From Fonsecaea monophora (lineage: Eukaryota; Ascomycota; Eurotiomycetes; Chaetothyriales; Herpotrichiellaceae): a DNA stretch of 64,000 nucleotides. Below, one piece after another: positions 1 to 12,275 of this stretch; within the stretch, counting starts at the first letter, position 1; each line of letters opens with the position of its first letter. The stretch lies in assembly GCF_001642475.1 (NCBI RefSeq), contig NW_019174073.1, forward strand, positions 1-64,000, written 5' to 3'. The position numbers were made by a program, and so were the translations under genes. The notes under the pieces were generated by a model. The model ran no database searches and was not told where the DNA came from. It saw only the letters and a list, made by a program, of their open reading frames with translations.

Positions 1-165
1 TGATTTTTTGTTTTCGTGGGGTGGTAGTTTTGCTCTCTTTGCTTTTGTGTTTGGTTGTGGTTCGGTTTCGTGTCTGTTGTGTGTGTGTTGTTGTTGAGTG
101 GCCTGGCACGACCGAGGGTTAGTAAGAGTTGGTCGTCGGCAGAGTCAGTTGTGGATAAGGGACAG

Positions 166-190
166 GTGTGTGTGTGTGTGTGTGTGTGTG
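166..190. repeat. (GT)12 microsatellite
   Basis: A perfect run of about 12 GT dinucleotides. It would encode a Cys-Val run in one frame, which argues that the overlapping small frame at 98-535 is not a gene. Confidence 0.9.
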
Positions 191-2045
191 GTAGCAAAAG
201 TCGAGAGTCGGGACGACCTTGACGGAGTCGTAGCAGCGTTGGCACTGATAGCTCTGACACCGAAGCTAGGCAAAGTACTGGGCAAAGCTCAGGCTCCGAG
301 CACGTCACGGGTGCGCCACGCCTGCCAGCCAACCAGTATGGATTTGTTCTTCGGTGGTAGTCTTTCGTCCCTTTTTGCCCACACCCTTATTCGAGATCCC
401 ACCCTGGGTTTTTCAGATGCCGAGATAATTAATCACCTATCCGTCGATTTTCCAGAAGAGGCAACCTTCCGCCCCAAATGGGGCTCTGCTAACAAAAAAA
501 AGGCGTTGCCATCCATTCTTGTGAGTTTTACGTGAGAACACACGGGGTTCCACGATTGCATTCTCGAGCCAGGAAGTTCGTCTCAGACAGGACGCGAGTT
601 GAAGTATTCTGATAAGAGGTTATTCGACGTCGGAATCTCGATGTGAGCATTTTCCATTTTCATTTCTTATCTGGAGTCCTGAGCAGGGCCTGAGGCTCGC
701 GGCTTCAACCGTGCCTCCCGCACCAGCCAGTCACTCAGATCGGGCTTGTAAAGCTTCTGGTTCAACCAAAAACTGTCGGCGGCCAGAAGAATTTGCCATT
801 GCAGCAGTGGCCGCAGAGGACTTGGATGGACGAGGCTGTCTTCACAAGCGTTTACTTTCTGCCACCAAACACACAAAACGGCCACAGAGAGATAGGCCGC
901 TGATGCCTGATGCCTCATATCGGGACACAATGTTGGTCGCCGCTACATCTGTAGCAATACCACTCCTGAGTCTCGACGGGCAAAGAGGCTCTCGCGACAT
1001 TCACGTCAGCTTTTGCAACCTTGTTGCAATCAATTTCGCTCATAACAGATCTTCTTCTCATGAGACGGCTGGTGGCCGAGTATGATTACTTTAGTTTACT
1101 AACATCCGGCTGTTCTAAAAAAGATATCGCCGAGCTAGCCCCAGCTGTTTCGAAGGTCTCTTCTCGCGTCTAGCTTTGTTCACTTACAAACCATCGCGAG
1201 CCTGACCTTGACGGAGACCATACTGGCCCTCAAATTTCCGTCCTCCCCCCTTGTGGCGAGCTGCACCTAGCATCCGGAAGTATTTGGACTTGCCGCATCC
1301 CCTTCCCGGTTCTGATATAGTTGTTGGATTCTGCCGAGTGGTTGTTATATTGACCGAGGCAATGCTGACATTTTTAGTTGCATCGTGCCCATTGTTACTG
1401 CACAGATCGTGAAGACGTCGATGTCGTGGACCATGAGAATGGATTCCCGCGCCTTGCCTATTCGGGGCAATAATCATGGCTTCTATTCCTGTTCGGGCAA
1501 CCGAGTCACACGATATACACCTGCGTAGCAAAAAAAGCGCCACCTCTTGCGCCCGAAGGATTTATGGGGATGAATAATCATGTCCCAATACAGTGGTATA
1601 GACTCTGAGAGTGGCCGCTCATAGAACATTCGAGAGCCAAAGGCCTCAACGATCCGTCTCAACCATTGGCCTCACCCATCGAAATATAGAAGACTGCCCG
1701 AGGCGCGTCAGTATTAGATGGAGCCATCTCAGGGCTGGAAGGGCCTTTTGATTCTGGACAGAGTCTAGGACACACTTCAAAGATATCCTCTAGGAAGCTG
1801 TTGACCACTAATCATCCCAAGGATTCTATCTAGGTTGAAAGAACAAGCAGCGCAGTCCTTCCTCGAATCTCAAACTTGTCAGGTAATGAGTACATTGTCA
1901 ATCAGCACGACTTCACAGATGGGTTGAATATCACCAAAGAAACATATAAGGGGAGATCAGGGAGACAAGCTCAGAGTCACGACATTCATTACGGACAGAG
2001 CTCCTCCATCAAACGCTGGTGTAGAGCTTCAAACCCATCTGAAAT

Positions 2046-2156
2046 TCAGCCTTTGAGCTTCTTCAAAATGTCTTCAGGCTTGATTCTCCTCATCATTGTT
2101 GGACGGCGGAAGGACTTGTACATGCTGTCATATGCACCACCAATGTAGAATTCCAG
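2046..2156 (-). pseudogene. Coding-like fragment, possible last exon or gene relic
   Basis: On the minus strand, 36 codons read as ordinary protein (key stretches YIGGAYDSMYKSFRRP and RIKPEDILKKL) and end at a TGA. A ctacag that could be a 3' splice site lies directly upstream. Skipping a single base near the stop would continue a further ten or so protein-like residues before another stop, so this could be the decayed end of a gene. No family is recognised and no upstream exon was found. Confidence 0.25.
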
Positions 2157-2416
2157 CTGTAGAATTCACTTTGGACTGTGCCTTTGGTCGCAGCGATTAC
2201 AACGTAGAGAGTGTTAGTGGTGGATCTCGTGTCTGACCCATGTTGCTTAGCCCGCTTGGGATGTTTGCCGTGTTTGTCAAGTCTGCCTCGAGTCGGAAAA
2301 TGACAACAAAGTGTCCTGAACAGGGTGAGGAGGACAACGAACGCCTTCAGCTTTTTGTTCTTCTATTTCCTAGATCTCACCAAAGGGGTTATGATTGAGC
2401 AGACAAGGAACTTGAG

Positions 2417-3321
2417 ATGGTCAAATCAACGCAAATTGCCCGGCTGGATGGTTCGTGAATTCGGAAAGCTTTGCTTTCAATGTCTTGGGGGGAAAACTGG
2501 CTGACTCGCCCGCTTTCTGTACAGGCCTCATGCTCGCGGCCTCGGTCGACGACGAACAGGTACGCGTGGTTCTCTATTACCTCTCACAGTTACCATTGGC
2601 ATTATTTGCTTACCACGGGGGAACGCAGGTCGAGACAGAGCTCGCCGAGGTCAAGTCACAGGCAAAAATGATATTCCGACGCCTCAACCGCAACTCGGAA
2701 CAACAAGCAAGCATAGAATCGGGCCAATATACGTTGCAGTAAGCCTGCATACACTCCTCTTGCATCCGAGAAGCTTGCTCACCCTGCGCGACACCCAGCT
2801 ACCTCATCAGAGACTCGGTCTGCTTCCTCTGCATCTGCGACCGATCCTACCCCCGCAAGCTCGCATTCACCTACCTCTCCGACCTGGCGCAGGAGTTCAC
2901 CACCATCTACCCGTCCCAGCAATACCTCTCGGCGACGCTGCGGCCGTATGCCTTTGTCGAGTTCGACACGTTTATCCAGAGGACTAAAAAGACGTATCAG
3001 GACAGCCGGGCCAGCGCGAACCTGGACAAGTTGAACGACGAGCTCAAGGACGTGACAAAGGTCATGACCAAGAACATTGAGGATCTGCTATACCGGGGCG
3101 ACAGTCTGGAGAGGATGGGTGAGATGTCTGGGCGACTGAGAGAAGACAGCAAGAAATACAGGAAAGCCGCCGTGAGGATTAATTGGGAGTTGATGTTGAA
3201 ACAGGTAAGTGAGAGGTCTGCTCTTGAAGGAATTGGATGTCCTGACATGCGCAAATAGTATGGGCCTTTTGCTGGTCTCGGCCTGATCATCCTCATTTTC
3301 ATCATCTGGAGATTTTGGTGA
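2417..3321 (+). CDS. SEC22: R-SNARE Sec22, ER-Golgi vesicle trafficking
   Basis: Exons 2417-2450, 2525-2559, 2629-2738, 2799-3204 and 3259-3321 join in phase to 215 residues, the normal Sec22 length. The protein opens MVKSTQIARLDGLMLAASVD and continues with an N-terminal longin domain (about 1-125), an R-SNARE motif (about 130-190, including LNDELKDVTKVMTKNIEDLL and GDSLERMGEMSGRL), and a C-terminal hydrophobic anchor in the last 20 residues, encoded by its own exon. Sec22 is a tail-anchored SNARE for ER-to-Golgi and retrograde vesicle fusion. Three of the four introns lie in the 5' half. The stop sits 137 bp from the stop of the convergent ELP5 gene. Identification is from strong recall of the conserved sequence; the splice sites are my reading. 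Confidence 0.96.
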
Positions 3322-3458
3322 CGAGCTTCCCTGTTGATATCTGGGGTGATTTATATGGATAAAGCGAGCATCTCATACCCATTGCGTAATCTGGGCGCGG
3401 AAGACTCACGCCAGCGCGATTTTGGACCTGTCTGCTCCAATGCAGCTGGCATGTCGGC

Positions 3459-4800
3459 TCAGATTTCATCTTCTTCCTCGTCAAAGTCATCCTCTACGCC
3501 CATGTCGTACAAGATTCGTCCACCTTCGCCCGCTCCGCCACCCGCTTTCTGGGCATCAAAGTACGGCAATACCACCCCTTCCCGCTCCAGGCGTTGACGT
3601 TCGGTCAGCCCCAGCTCGAAAGTCATGCCCGAAAGCTCCTCCACCGTCTCTTCCTCGCCCGATGAACGGAACAGCGGGTGATCATCCAGGAGAATGACGA
3701 TCTCCCGGAACGGCTGGCCATCGCCCTTTTTCGTCATGTTTTGGGACGTAGGCAAGAAGAACCACTCTCTGACTCCGCGGCCACTTCTCCTGCGGTGCTC
3801 CAATTCCAAGACAACTCCGCGCTCCTCTTGCTTCAATTTGGTCACAGACTTGGATTTTAGGCCTATGACCACGCCCTCGATTTCTTCCGAGAGGCCAAAG
3901 GCCGGTGCGGCCAGGGATTTGGAGCGGGCAGACTTTTCGGCCAGGAGGATTGGGAGCGAATGGATTGTTATGACGGTGGTAGCGAGGTACGAGAGGAGCG
4001 AGAGCGGTGAAGGCGAATACGAATTTGACAGCGATGCAGATGACGAGAGTGTCGAGGGTGGTGGGGACGGCAAGGGCACGTCGGTGTGATAGACAGCGAC
4101 TAACGAAACTTGCGGGCCCTCGCCTTGCTCCGCGCCCTTTGTCTGGAGGGCGGGTGGCTGGAGTAAGGAGGAGAGAAACGCTGTCAGGTTGAGATTGGAC
4201 GTCGGCTGGATGGAGAGAGCGGCCAGTGTCAATAAGGAATCAATCATGATCAAGAACCCTGCGTGTATGATTTTGGCGTTAGTAAGGTTGAAACACGATA
4301 CAACGGCCTGGTAGTGGAGCGAGAGCAGGCAATAATATCAATGTGGAGATGAACACCGCGTTAGCAGAGGTATGAGAGGGAGGAGACGTACTGTTTCCGC
4401 CACTCCGCCGAAGAATCTCGCCTACTTCCCGCGCGATCTTCTCTCCCACACCTACTCCTGCTCCCGCCCCTGCCCCAGAGGCTCGACCAGGGCTTGGACT
4501 CTGCCCCACGTCGTGACAATACCCATGACACGGGACGAAATAGTCTGCCCCGACGGGCTTAGCGAACGTCTCGAAGCCCAGAACCACGACCACGACGCCG
4601 CCACCGTGTGGCATCCCCGCGCGCCTCGACAGCCTCGCACGCCGGAGATACTCCCTTGTCAGCGGACGGGCGGGCTGTTCGAGCGAGTCGAGGACGAGGG
4701 TGAAGGGCGAGGTCTGCGCGTGGTGGGGGTGCTGGGACAGGAGTTTGGAGATGAGGAGGAGGTTGTGCGTGCGGCGGTGATGGGTGTGCGTGTGAGACAT
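3459..4800 (-). CDS. ELP5: Elongator complex subunit Elp5 (Iki1)
   Basis: Two exons on the minus strand, 4392-4800 and 3459-4258, join in phase (phase 1, intron 133 nt) to 402 residues. The N-terminus is histidine-rich and leads into the LVLDSLEQPARPL segment typical of Elp5. The middle contains the VSLVAVYHTDVP and VITIHSLP strands of the RecA-like fold, and the C-terminus has LTERQRLEREGVVLPYFDAQ followed by an acidic tail (ILYDMGVEDDFDEEED). Elp5 forms a hetero-hexameric ring with Elp4 and Elp6 that supports Elongator in wobble-uridine modification of tRNA. The upstream part of the open frame (to 5193) extends beyond this ATG but is low complexity and unlike the family, so the ATG at 4800 was chosen. 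Confidence 0.88.
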
Positions 4801-6664
4801 TCTCGCTCTCTTTGGTCGTCTTCTCGGTTCTTTTGGGTACTGAGTGGATACTCCGTCTGGGTGTGTGTAGGCGATACCCTTATTCCTTGAGGAGGCGTGA
4901 GAAGAGAGGAAGATTAAGGAGAGGATATCAAAGACCCAATTCTCCGTAAAAGGTGGACTCGCAGTATGGATAGTGCCAGGGGCAAAAGACACAGAGACAA
5001 AAGGGCTCGATGAAGGGACCCGAGTGCAGGGGGGGTTCAGCCTCGTGGACAAAGGTGATCCAAGTAGTATTGCTCTCTGTCTCTGTCCCTGCGCCTGCCT
5101 GTCACCGGTGTGCTGTCCTTGGTACCTCTTTCTTGTTTTTCTTGTTTTTCCTTTGTCTTCCGACCAATGTTCCACAGTTGCAATGTAATGCACTGGTCTG
5201 CCTCGGGCGCTATGAAATCAAGAAGGGGATAATGAATGTCAGTGACGCCCCAAATTTTCTAGTACGAGCGCCGCCACCCACCGAGCCACCCACCCACCCA
5301 GACCACCGAGCCCCATTTTTGCTTATGTAATGCCTTGGCGCAACCCCCATACACAAAAGCCCCAGGGGGCTGTTCAGCCTTGTCTTGTGGGCCCCAAACT
5401 CCAATAATCCAGGTTTACGAGGGATAATGGTATGTCTCACGGCATGGAGCCTTCGATAGCGTGCTGTCGTCCCGTGGAAGAGCTGGTTTTGATGCTCGAT
5501 CAACCCTGTTACTCCTCGACACGACAATGCTGGCAGACGAGTGCTCAGGGCATGTCCTCAGCATTCACGACACCTCAAGTAGATCTGATTTGCATCATGC
5601 GTCCTTATCTCAGTTACACGCTGGTCACAGACACCTGTTACCCTCCCATCAACCTTTGTCTTGTTCGGGGATTTCCAGAAGACAACGCTTATAACCAGTG
5701 CAGAGACCACCTGGAAAAACCCACGATCTCATCGCAAATATCATCCAATGCACCAGCGCTGCTCTTGACCGCCATTTACCCAGCTCGCCTCAACCAGCTG
5801 GAATTTACCCCTCTCGACGCACCTGACACCGTTTGCTGTACAATTTCTAGCCTGCTCAATAGGCATCTCTTTCGACTATGCTTCCCATGGACCAATATCA
5901 TTGTGAAGGCAGACAGTGTTCAAAACTTGACGCCCGCTCTTGTCCACTTTATAGAAACGATTGACCGCCACTAAATCAAGGAGGCATTCGTGCAACATAC
6001 CTTAGTATAACCACGACTAGATGGGTGACGAGTACATGAAAAAAACTCCTCGCATTTATTGAAATGCAGAGGATTGATTGGCGCCAATAGATGAGCCCCT
6101 TTGTGTGCGGTGTTGGGATGCCGTCGGACCTTGAGCAATCAACACGTCCACATTTTTCCACCTATTAACCTTTGTGATATACATTTGGCAGAGAAACTCC
6201 GATGTTAGGGACAGCTCCAGAACCGTTGATTGTCATAGGGAACGGCATGTGTGAAGGTTTTTGGTCTCAACAAGATCGCGGAGGAGAGTGGCGTCCTCGA
6301 AGGTCGATGGTAGATGCTCCATCATTTGTAGAGTTTCGATAGCAAACTCATCGTCGAGTTTAGTCTGCTTGTTTCCTGATCTTGCGAAACTCTCTGACAA
6401 GCTTGAATGTGCTTTCAATGTCCAGACACAGCAATAGCGTCGAAGCGGCCTGTTGAAGCCCTTATTGTTACATGTGTCGTGAATAGGCGCAGGAGACTGC
6501 TTGTGACTGACTGCAAGTGATGGTCGAGAGGAAGGGGAATTGCCAGTCGGCCCAGTAGAACTTGGAGGAGCAACTATTGCTGTTTTAACCAGTTAACGAA
6601 CGGCCAAGTCCCCTCGAGTCCCCGGGGTCACCGTCTGAATAAGAGCCAACGGTCTGCAGCTAAC
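4801..6664. other. Intergenic, no supported gene
   Basis: A plus-strand frame of 180 codons (5432-5974) has no recognisable domain and unremarkable composition. On the minus strand a frame of about 117 codons without an ATG runs from about 6585 to 6233 and looks mildly protein-like near its end (LDDEFAIETLQMMEHLP); it may be a relic. Nothing else is seen. Confidence 0.4.
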
Positions 6665-8617
6665 TCAAGCGCTGTGGCCTGGCTTCGGGGTTTGGTCCGG
6701 GTCAGAAAAGGAGACTTCATCCTGAAGAAGCGTGTCATTGACAGCGAGAACATGTCTGCGATACAACTCTACCAGGTTTGCCGAACCAGTTTCGAGACCC
6801 GAATCCTGAATCCCGAACAGAGACAACTCCTGCTGCGTCGCGCCTGGGCTGATTGAGGCGTTGCCGTGACTGAAGTACTCGGCGCTTCCATTCTGACTCG
6901 TCGTCAAGCGGCTCCCGCTGAATCTTTGAGCCTCTTCTGAATATGGCGCATTGAAGGACTCTAAGCCAGTTGGCAATACCGAACGACCACTAATCTCAAT
7001 AGTCTGACCCCTCGCCAAAGCCGCGGAAATGGAAAGAGTGTCAGCTCCCTTATTTTGCGCGACAGTGCTGTTCACGAAGAGGGGATAATCAAAGGTACGT
7101 GAATACCCTTCTGAAGAAACGGCTCTGCCAAATGTGTTCTGTGTGGTCACCTGGACATTGCCGAAGTCTGAGATTTCATCCTCGTTTGAATATCTCAGAT
7201 ATTGCTGCCAAGTGGCAACTTTGGTACCCCGGGATGTCTGTACTTCCGACGAGATATAGAGCTGGCGATCCACATTGACGGTGTAGGAAAGGGTGCAATT
7301 TGTTCCGTCTGAAGCGGCACCGACTGTAGACGACAGAGAAATAGAGAATCCGGATGCATCTACCAGAGTGTGACTCCCAGACGTTGCATGCCCTGCGGAA
7401 TCTAGCCAGACAAATATCTTGCCTGTGAGAACCTGGTGAAATATAAGCGGAGTGTGTCATGATCGTAGAGCCGTGCTCACCCAATAACTGCCAACGTCCT
7501 CAGATAGAAATCCACTGCCATTACCGTCGTCATCCAGTCCGATGACTCGAATCTCTATGTCATGACTTTTGCCGTCGCAGAGCAGCGGCAGCCAAGGTGT
7601 AATATCAATTTCATCTTCGCGGATGTCGAACGTATCGATTCCCACGACAGGCCTCCAGAAGCCACGGACGATGCCGCCGGTGAAGATGATGGGAAAAGGC
7701 CACACAACCCCAGCCAAGGTTCCATCAATTAGCAACTGTACCTCACGAAAGGGGGAATAGCCTAGAAGAGAGTCGACTCCAAAAGTATCCACGTTGGAAG
7801 AAAGCACATTGGAATACCAAAACTCTGTGCCAATTGTCAGCAGATCCTTACTCTTGCCCAGGAACCAGCCCACCTTCCATCATCTGACCAGTCGCAGAGA
7901 CGGTCACGACAGCCCGCTCGATGTTTTGCGGCAGTACCATAGAAGTCGACACTCTACGTTGACAGTGATTCCATTGACTGGACTTGTTGCTGGCGCTTCC
8001 ATCGGCTGAAATTGGAATGATCATATCCGCCCGCTTCTCTGCGTCAGCGGAGGTGAAAAAGGTCGCCTGTAGAGTGACGTTGAATGGGGAGGTATAATTT
8101 TCGTTGATCAGATTACCGAGGTCAAATATCAGTGTTTGGGGCTGCGTGAACAGTGCTAGAAGATAGGACACATCTTTGACATAAGTCCATCTGGCAGAGG
8201 TCAGAGGATTGTATCTTAGGCCCAGCAAAGAGCTTACATGATCCCGCCAGGAGTTGGTTCCGCTGTGCTTGTCCGCCAGATCTCAACGTCACCAAGGTAG
8301 GCTATCGCTAGTCGGTCGAACTGCTTGCCAGCGGCGGTAACGGTGAGGTTGAGAGTCACTCGGTTGAAATCACAATGAGGGGGTGTATAGGCGCCCACGA
8401 ACGGGTGCCCATAGCTGTTTCCGAAGGAATGAATCATGAGAGTCTTAGTTACGACACATCCTGGAGGACCAGAAACAAGAGGTGTAGCAGATCTTCCATC
8501 ATCTTGAATCAATGCCCGTTGCGCGACAGTATCCGGTGTCAAGACGGGTGGGTGAACCTGGAAAACCCGCAGCATTGAAGCGACAACGGCAACAATTGAC
8601 TGCGCAGAGGACCTCAT
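6665..8617 (-). CDS. PNGase A-type peptide-N4-(N-acetylglucosaminyl)asparagine amidase, secreted
   Basis: Exons 8238-8617, 7874-8190, 7481-7824 and 6665-7432 join in phase to 602 residues. A hydrophobic N-terminus (first about 20 residues) suggests a signal peptide. Family hallmarks appear in order: CVVTKTLMIHSFGNSYG and FVGAYTPPHCDFNRV (about 50-80), LAIAYLGDVEIWRTSTAEPT, the spliced GIIWTYVKDVSYLLALF, FWYSNVLSSNVDTFG, PFREVQLLIDGTLAGVVWPF, and IFTGGIVRGFWRPVVGID with DEIDITPWLPLL. The plant and fungal PNGase A family removes N-glycans from glycopeptides by hydrolysing the glycosyl-asparagine amide, usually in acidic or secreted compartments. Several N-x-S/T sites suggest that the protein is itself glycosylated. 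Its promoter region is shared with the divergent cyclin gene. Length and motifs fit the fungal family. Confidence 0.9.
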
Positions 8618-9455
8618 CCTGAATGAGCTGACAGTCTGCGATCTTATGCACTGGTGACGTTGATGCCAGTGCCAGCCAACAGCTCAGATGTTCTAGATCT
8701 TGAAAGGTGTAGTTGCAAACTGGCTGGAGGTATCAGTACCTTGACTGCGGTTCGTTCCAGAAGGGTGGCTCACCGTAAACTGTTGCTCTCTTGACCCGCC
8801 ACACTGTAGACTCACGAACTGTTGAGGTCTTGTGCAGCCCTTTGATCTAGCTTGTAAGTTGTCCGTAACATCATGACGAGGTGGAGGGGAGCACCAGAAG
8901 TCGAGAGAGAAGGCGAGATGACGGTGAAAGGTTTGAATTGATTTCAAATTCTAAAATTCCAGAACCATCAAGTGCCGGACGCACAACCAAGCTTCTCAAG
9001 ATTTGCATTCAATGTGCGAGTTCCCGTTGCAGATTCCTAATGAGAAATGCACTTCAACTTCTACGGTATCTAGTATCGTGGGTTCGAGCTTCTACGTGTC
9101 ACAATACCAGCATCTCTCGACAAACTGTAGGATGGCTGCAGTGCCTCTTCCAGAGCGTCCACGAAGGCCCCTAGATTTGTTCCAATGCATCCAATTCTAG
9201 AGAGGAGATCGGAAATCAACAAGTCTATCATAGCATAATCTTGTGTGATTCCATCTGTGCATTCATACAGGCAGTTGGGAAGGGAGAGAGCTGTACCGAG
9301 TACTGAGTAAACAAAGTTGTCAATAAAGTGCTGTCCACTGGTCTAATGCTGCGCCGGAAATTTCTGCGCCTTCCCAGCCACGCAAGAACCAACACAACCT
9401 CTTGCTATGCCATATGCCCATCGTCGCTCAGTCCTGACACAAATGGACTGCGCGA
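8618..9455. other. Divergent intergenic region between the PNGase A and cyclin genes
   Basis: About 840 bp between two divergently transcribed genes. It must hold both promoters and 5' UTRs. I see no clear TATA box or repeated motif. A short upstream ATG frame starting at 9443 overlaps the cyclin start (see findings). Confidence 0.5.
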
Positions 9456-10283
9456 ATGGCGCCGATTCCTGCTCTGGAGCATATCTCCAATCCTTTGATC
9501 ACTCCAGCGCAGCTGCTCAAGTTCCAAAATGCCGAAGACGATGAGAGCTCGACCTCATGGTTTGCCCAGTTTCAACTCACATCCGCTGCTGGTATCCTCC
9601 TCCGCCTGGCGCAGGAAGTCATCGCGCATGGCACGGTGCTGCTACAACGGTTCCTAGTCTCTTCCACCCCGAACGACCATCGTAATTTCAGTTCCAGAGA
9701 CTACTCTGCTGCTGCCATCTACCTCGCGGCAAAAATATCTGCGACGCCAGTCTCACCTCGATCAGTCATTAACGTTTACGCATACTTGACGTCCGAAGCC
9801 TCTCCACTGCGATTTGTCAATCCGGCTGGCTCCCCCACGGATGTTGAACCTCGGAGTTATTTCGTGTCCGAAGGGACGTATGAAAGAGAGAGACAGCGGT
9901 TGTTTGTGTGCGAGAGTATGATACTGGTTGGCCTGGGGTTCGACACACGAGTCGCATTGCCTTACAGTCTGGCCTTTACGTATATGCAGGCCTTGGGAGT
10001 GTCCACCACCGAGCTATCCCAGAGAGTCTTGGAACATCTGAACGCAGGCCTGCTCTCACCTCAGCTTCTCTACCTCACTCATCAACCTAATGCGCTTGCC
10101 GTGGGGGCAATATATCTGGCAGCGCGGGAGATCGGGGTCAAACTCGTGGAGCAGAATTGGTGGGAAGTGTTTGACGTCGACAGAGAAGACCTGGGCTTCC
10201 TGGTTTTGTCTTATGGAAGCATGGCCAATTTCGCCCAAGCCGAGATGGAGAAGTGGAAGAGCGAGCCCGTTCGACTGGACTGA
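9456..10283 (+). CDS. Cyclin-fold protein (cyclin L/K-like)
   Basis: An intronless gene of 275 residues. It opens with a short NPLITPAQLLKFQNAEDD leader and then two cyclin-type helical repeats (about 35-135 and 150-260). Recognisable cyclin-L-like pieces are RLAQEVIAHGTVLLQRFLV, YSAAAIYLAAKIS, SPRSVINVYAYL, CESMILVGLGFDTRVALPYS and LLYLTHQPNALAVGAIYLAA, ending in a WWEVFDVDREDLGFLV segment. Cyclins of this type partner transcription or splicing CDKs (CDK9/CDK11-type); the partner here is unknown. The gene is convergent with the downstream unknown gene, 263 bp apart. Confidence 0.8.
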   Translation: MAPIPALEHISNPLITPAQLLKFQNAEDDESSTSWFAQFQLTSAAGILLRLAQEVIAHGTVLLQRFLVSSTPNDHRNFSSRDYSAAAIYLAAKISATPVSPRSVINVYAYLTSEASPLRFVNPAGSPTDVEPRSYFVSEGTYERERQRLFVCESMILVGLGFDTRVALPYSLAFTYMQALGVSTTELSQRVLEHLNAGLLSPQLLYLTHQPNALAVGAIYLAAREIGVKLVEQNWWEVFDVDREDLGFLVLSYGSMANFAQAEMEKWKSEPVRLD

Positions 10284-10546
10284 GCTCATATTGGCCGTTT
10301 CACCCTGAACCTCATACCAGCACTCTCAGCGACAATACCCATCGGGCACGTAACGGAACGAGTTTTCCAATGGTACATCTTGGCCAGGGTTGCGCTGTTA
10401 GACTATTCCCTCACCACCAATGACACTCAGCCTCAGGTTCTTTCCAATTTGATCCCAACGACAGACCATCCACGTCAGTCTCTCGCCGAGACCATAATTC
10501 GGTGTTGGAAATCACCACCAGTTCACCCTCTTGCCTGTACGTGCAC

Positions 10547-11572
10547 CTAGTCGAAGACTCCTTCGCCAACGTCCTTAAACACCATGGCCACGTCCTCTAG
10601 TCTCTCCTGCTGCGTACGCTTCTTCACGCACTTCCTCCACCACACCGGGGCGGCTCGGCAGAACTTTTGTAGTTCCATTATGAGAGGCTCCTGCAATTGC
10701 TTCGCGCAGTACAAACGAATTTGACGATCATTTCCGTCGTGCAGTTTCTCGAGGGCTAAACTCCTTTTCCAGAAGCCCATCGACGATCTTAGAACCAGCC
10801 TTGATTACCTCTTTCGCTTCCTGCCGCTCGTGTCTGCGGAGGGGCTGCATGTGGCGTTGAACGAGTCTCTCTCCGTATCTGCGAATGGGGGCCGAGGCAT
10901 GGTGCTCAGGAGACAGTCGACCTTGGACGACCGTTTATTCCCTTTGCCCTTGGTATTTTTGTTCTTTGTCAACTCCTTCACTTGCTTTGTCGGGGGGTTC
11001 GACTTCTTTGCTGGCACGAAGTCGTCATCCCCACTTCCAGGACTGCGTACTCTTTTGTGCGGCGAGCTCGTTCGAAGGCCAAACCTGTCTTCTTGCGAGT
11101 AGCGGGCCGGTGTCGATTTGGGGCTGCCTCGGGAGATTAACCGATCTGTCACTGGAGTTGTATAAGATGACACCGTTGGCTTTGAGCAGGGAAGCTTGCT
11201 GAAATCTCTCAACTTGCTACTCGGGTGCGGTGCGTTTGGTGAGCGATTAGGTGTGGTCACTAGCTGACTTGACTGATCAGTGGCCTGACCCTGCTCAACC
11301 AGATGCGGCGGATTCATGGCTTCTCGCTTCACAATTCGGTCACTGGGGGCAGGGACATTTGTCGATTCTCCTCCTAGACCTTCCACTCCGTTGGTGTCCT
11401 CAACTGGCTCTGCTTTCACTTTCGCCTGACTGCCATTCACAGGGGTTTCGACCCGGCCGTACAATCTAGCCAGCCTCAGGCGGAGTTGTAGCTTTTTGCG
11501 ATCCAGATCCAACTGGCGCTGCTCGATCTCCAGCTCCTCAAGCTCGGCGTTGATGAGGTCTTCGTTGTCCAT
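10547..11572 (-). CDS. Unrecognised protein, tandem paralogue A
   Basis: Exons 10809-11572 and 10547-10763, joined over a 45-nt intron in phase 2, give 326 residues. Residues 1-38 form a charged coiled coil (ELEELEIEQRQLDLDRKKLQ). A long disordered basic middle follows, carrying VKAE and VKRE (both fit the psi-K-x-E sumoylation consensus) and several SP/TP sites. A compact C-terminal domain (about 255-326) holds MELQKF, a WW pair, TQQER and MVFKDVGE. The C-terminal domain is clearly homologous to the C-terminus of the neighbouring gene at 12276-13425, which is the main support for this splice. The intron is short and its acceptor is AAG, so the junction is less certain than the paralogy. Basic and lysine-rich stretches suggest a nuclear protein; function is unknown. 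Confidence 0.72.
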
Positions 11573-12275
11573 CGCTCGGAAATGCTGCGGTAGGCGACTG
11601 AACTGAATGGGTTTTCAGAGGTGAGTGATGGTGAACGAGGTATTGCCAGAGTCGAATGCCACGCCTCACCTCGAGAAAGACTCGTGAGTTGAATATGAGA
11701 GTGAAAAGATTGCAATAAAATAGGGACGAAAGACACGTTTTATTAAGGCGAGGGACAAGCAATATCAACGCCAAGGACGTGAAAAGATGATCTCTTGATA
11801 TCGTACGCTGTCTGGTCTCTGTCAACGAGGCTCATTTCTTATCACTCGCAGTCAAATGATTGGGCACATGACACTCAAGGGACTTGTTGTTATCAGGTAT
11901 CTCTCATCGCATCCTGAGATACCCCTTATGAACACATGAGAGAAAGGGTCAGAGAAGCTTGGAACCTCTCCGGGTCATTCTCCCTGGTCCGTATCACTGT
12001 AAGACGGACACAGGATTCGAGCCGTTCCATCCTCCCAGCTGCACAGTTGTAAACACACTCCCAGAAACTCCCGTCAATAGAGCGCCGAACTGAACGTCCT
12101 CGTCAGAAATATTCTCAAACCAGACTGTGACCATCTCCCAGAGTCGGCTCTGAACCCAGATTGCAATGCTTTGCTCCCTCCCTCTCCGTCTCCTGACTTG
12201 GTTCGACTGACTGCTCGGGCCGAGTAAACCGGGTGTTTGTTCGCCCTGCACCATGCACGGTCCACGCATGTTCTC
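11573..12275. other. Spacer between tandem paralogues
   Basis: About 700 bp holding the promoter of paralogue A and the 3' end of paralogue B. No further coding region or repeat is evident. Confidence 0.5.

Larger units (their letters stand above)
1..2416. other. Gene-poor left end, no supported CDS
   Basis: No reading frame here has coding character that I can support. It holds a (GT)n microsatellite near 166-190 and one short coding-like fragment on the minus strand (2046-2156, listed separately). Small frames at 98-535, 711-1085 and 1184-1543 show no recognisable domain. Confidence 0.5.

Noticed and set aside
98..535. Plus-strand frame of 145 codons at the window start
   Set aside because: It runs through a (GT)n microsatellite (CVCVCV) and shows no recognisable feature.
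5432..5974. Plus-strand frame of 180 codons between ELP5 and the PNGase A gene
   Set aside because: No domain, signal peptide or splice support; amino-acid composition is unremarkable for non-coding DNA.
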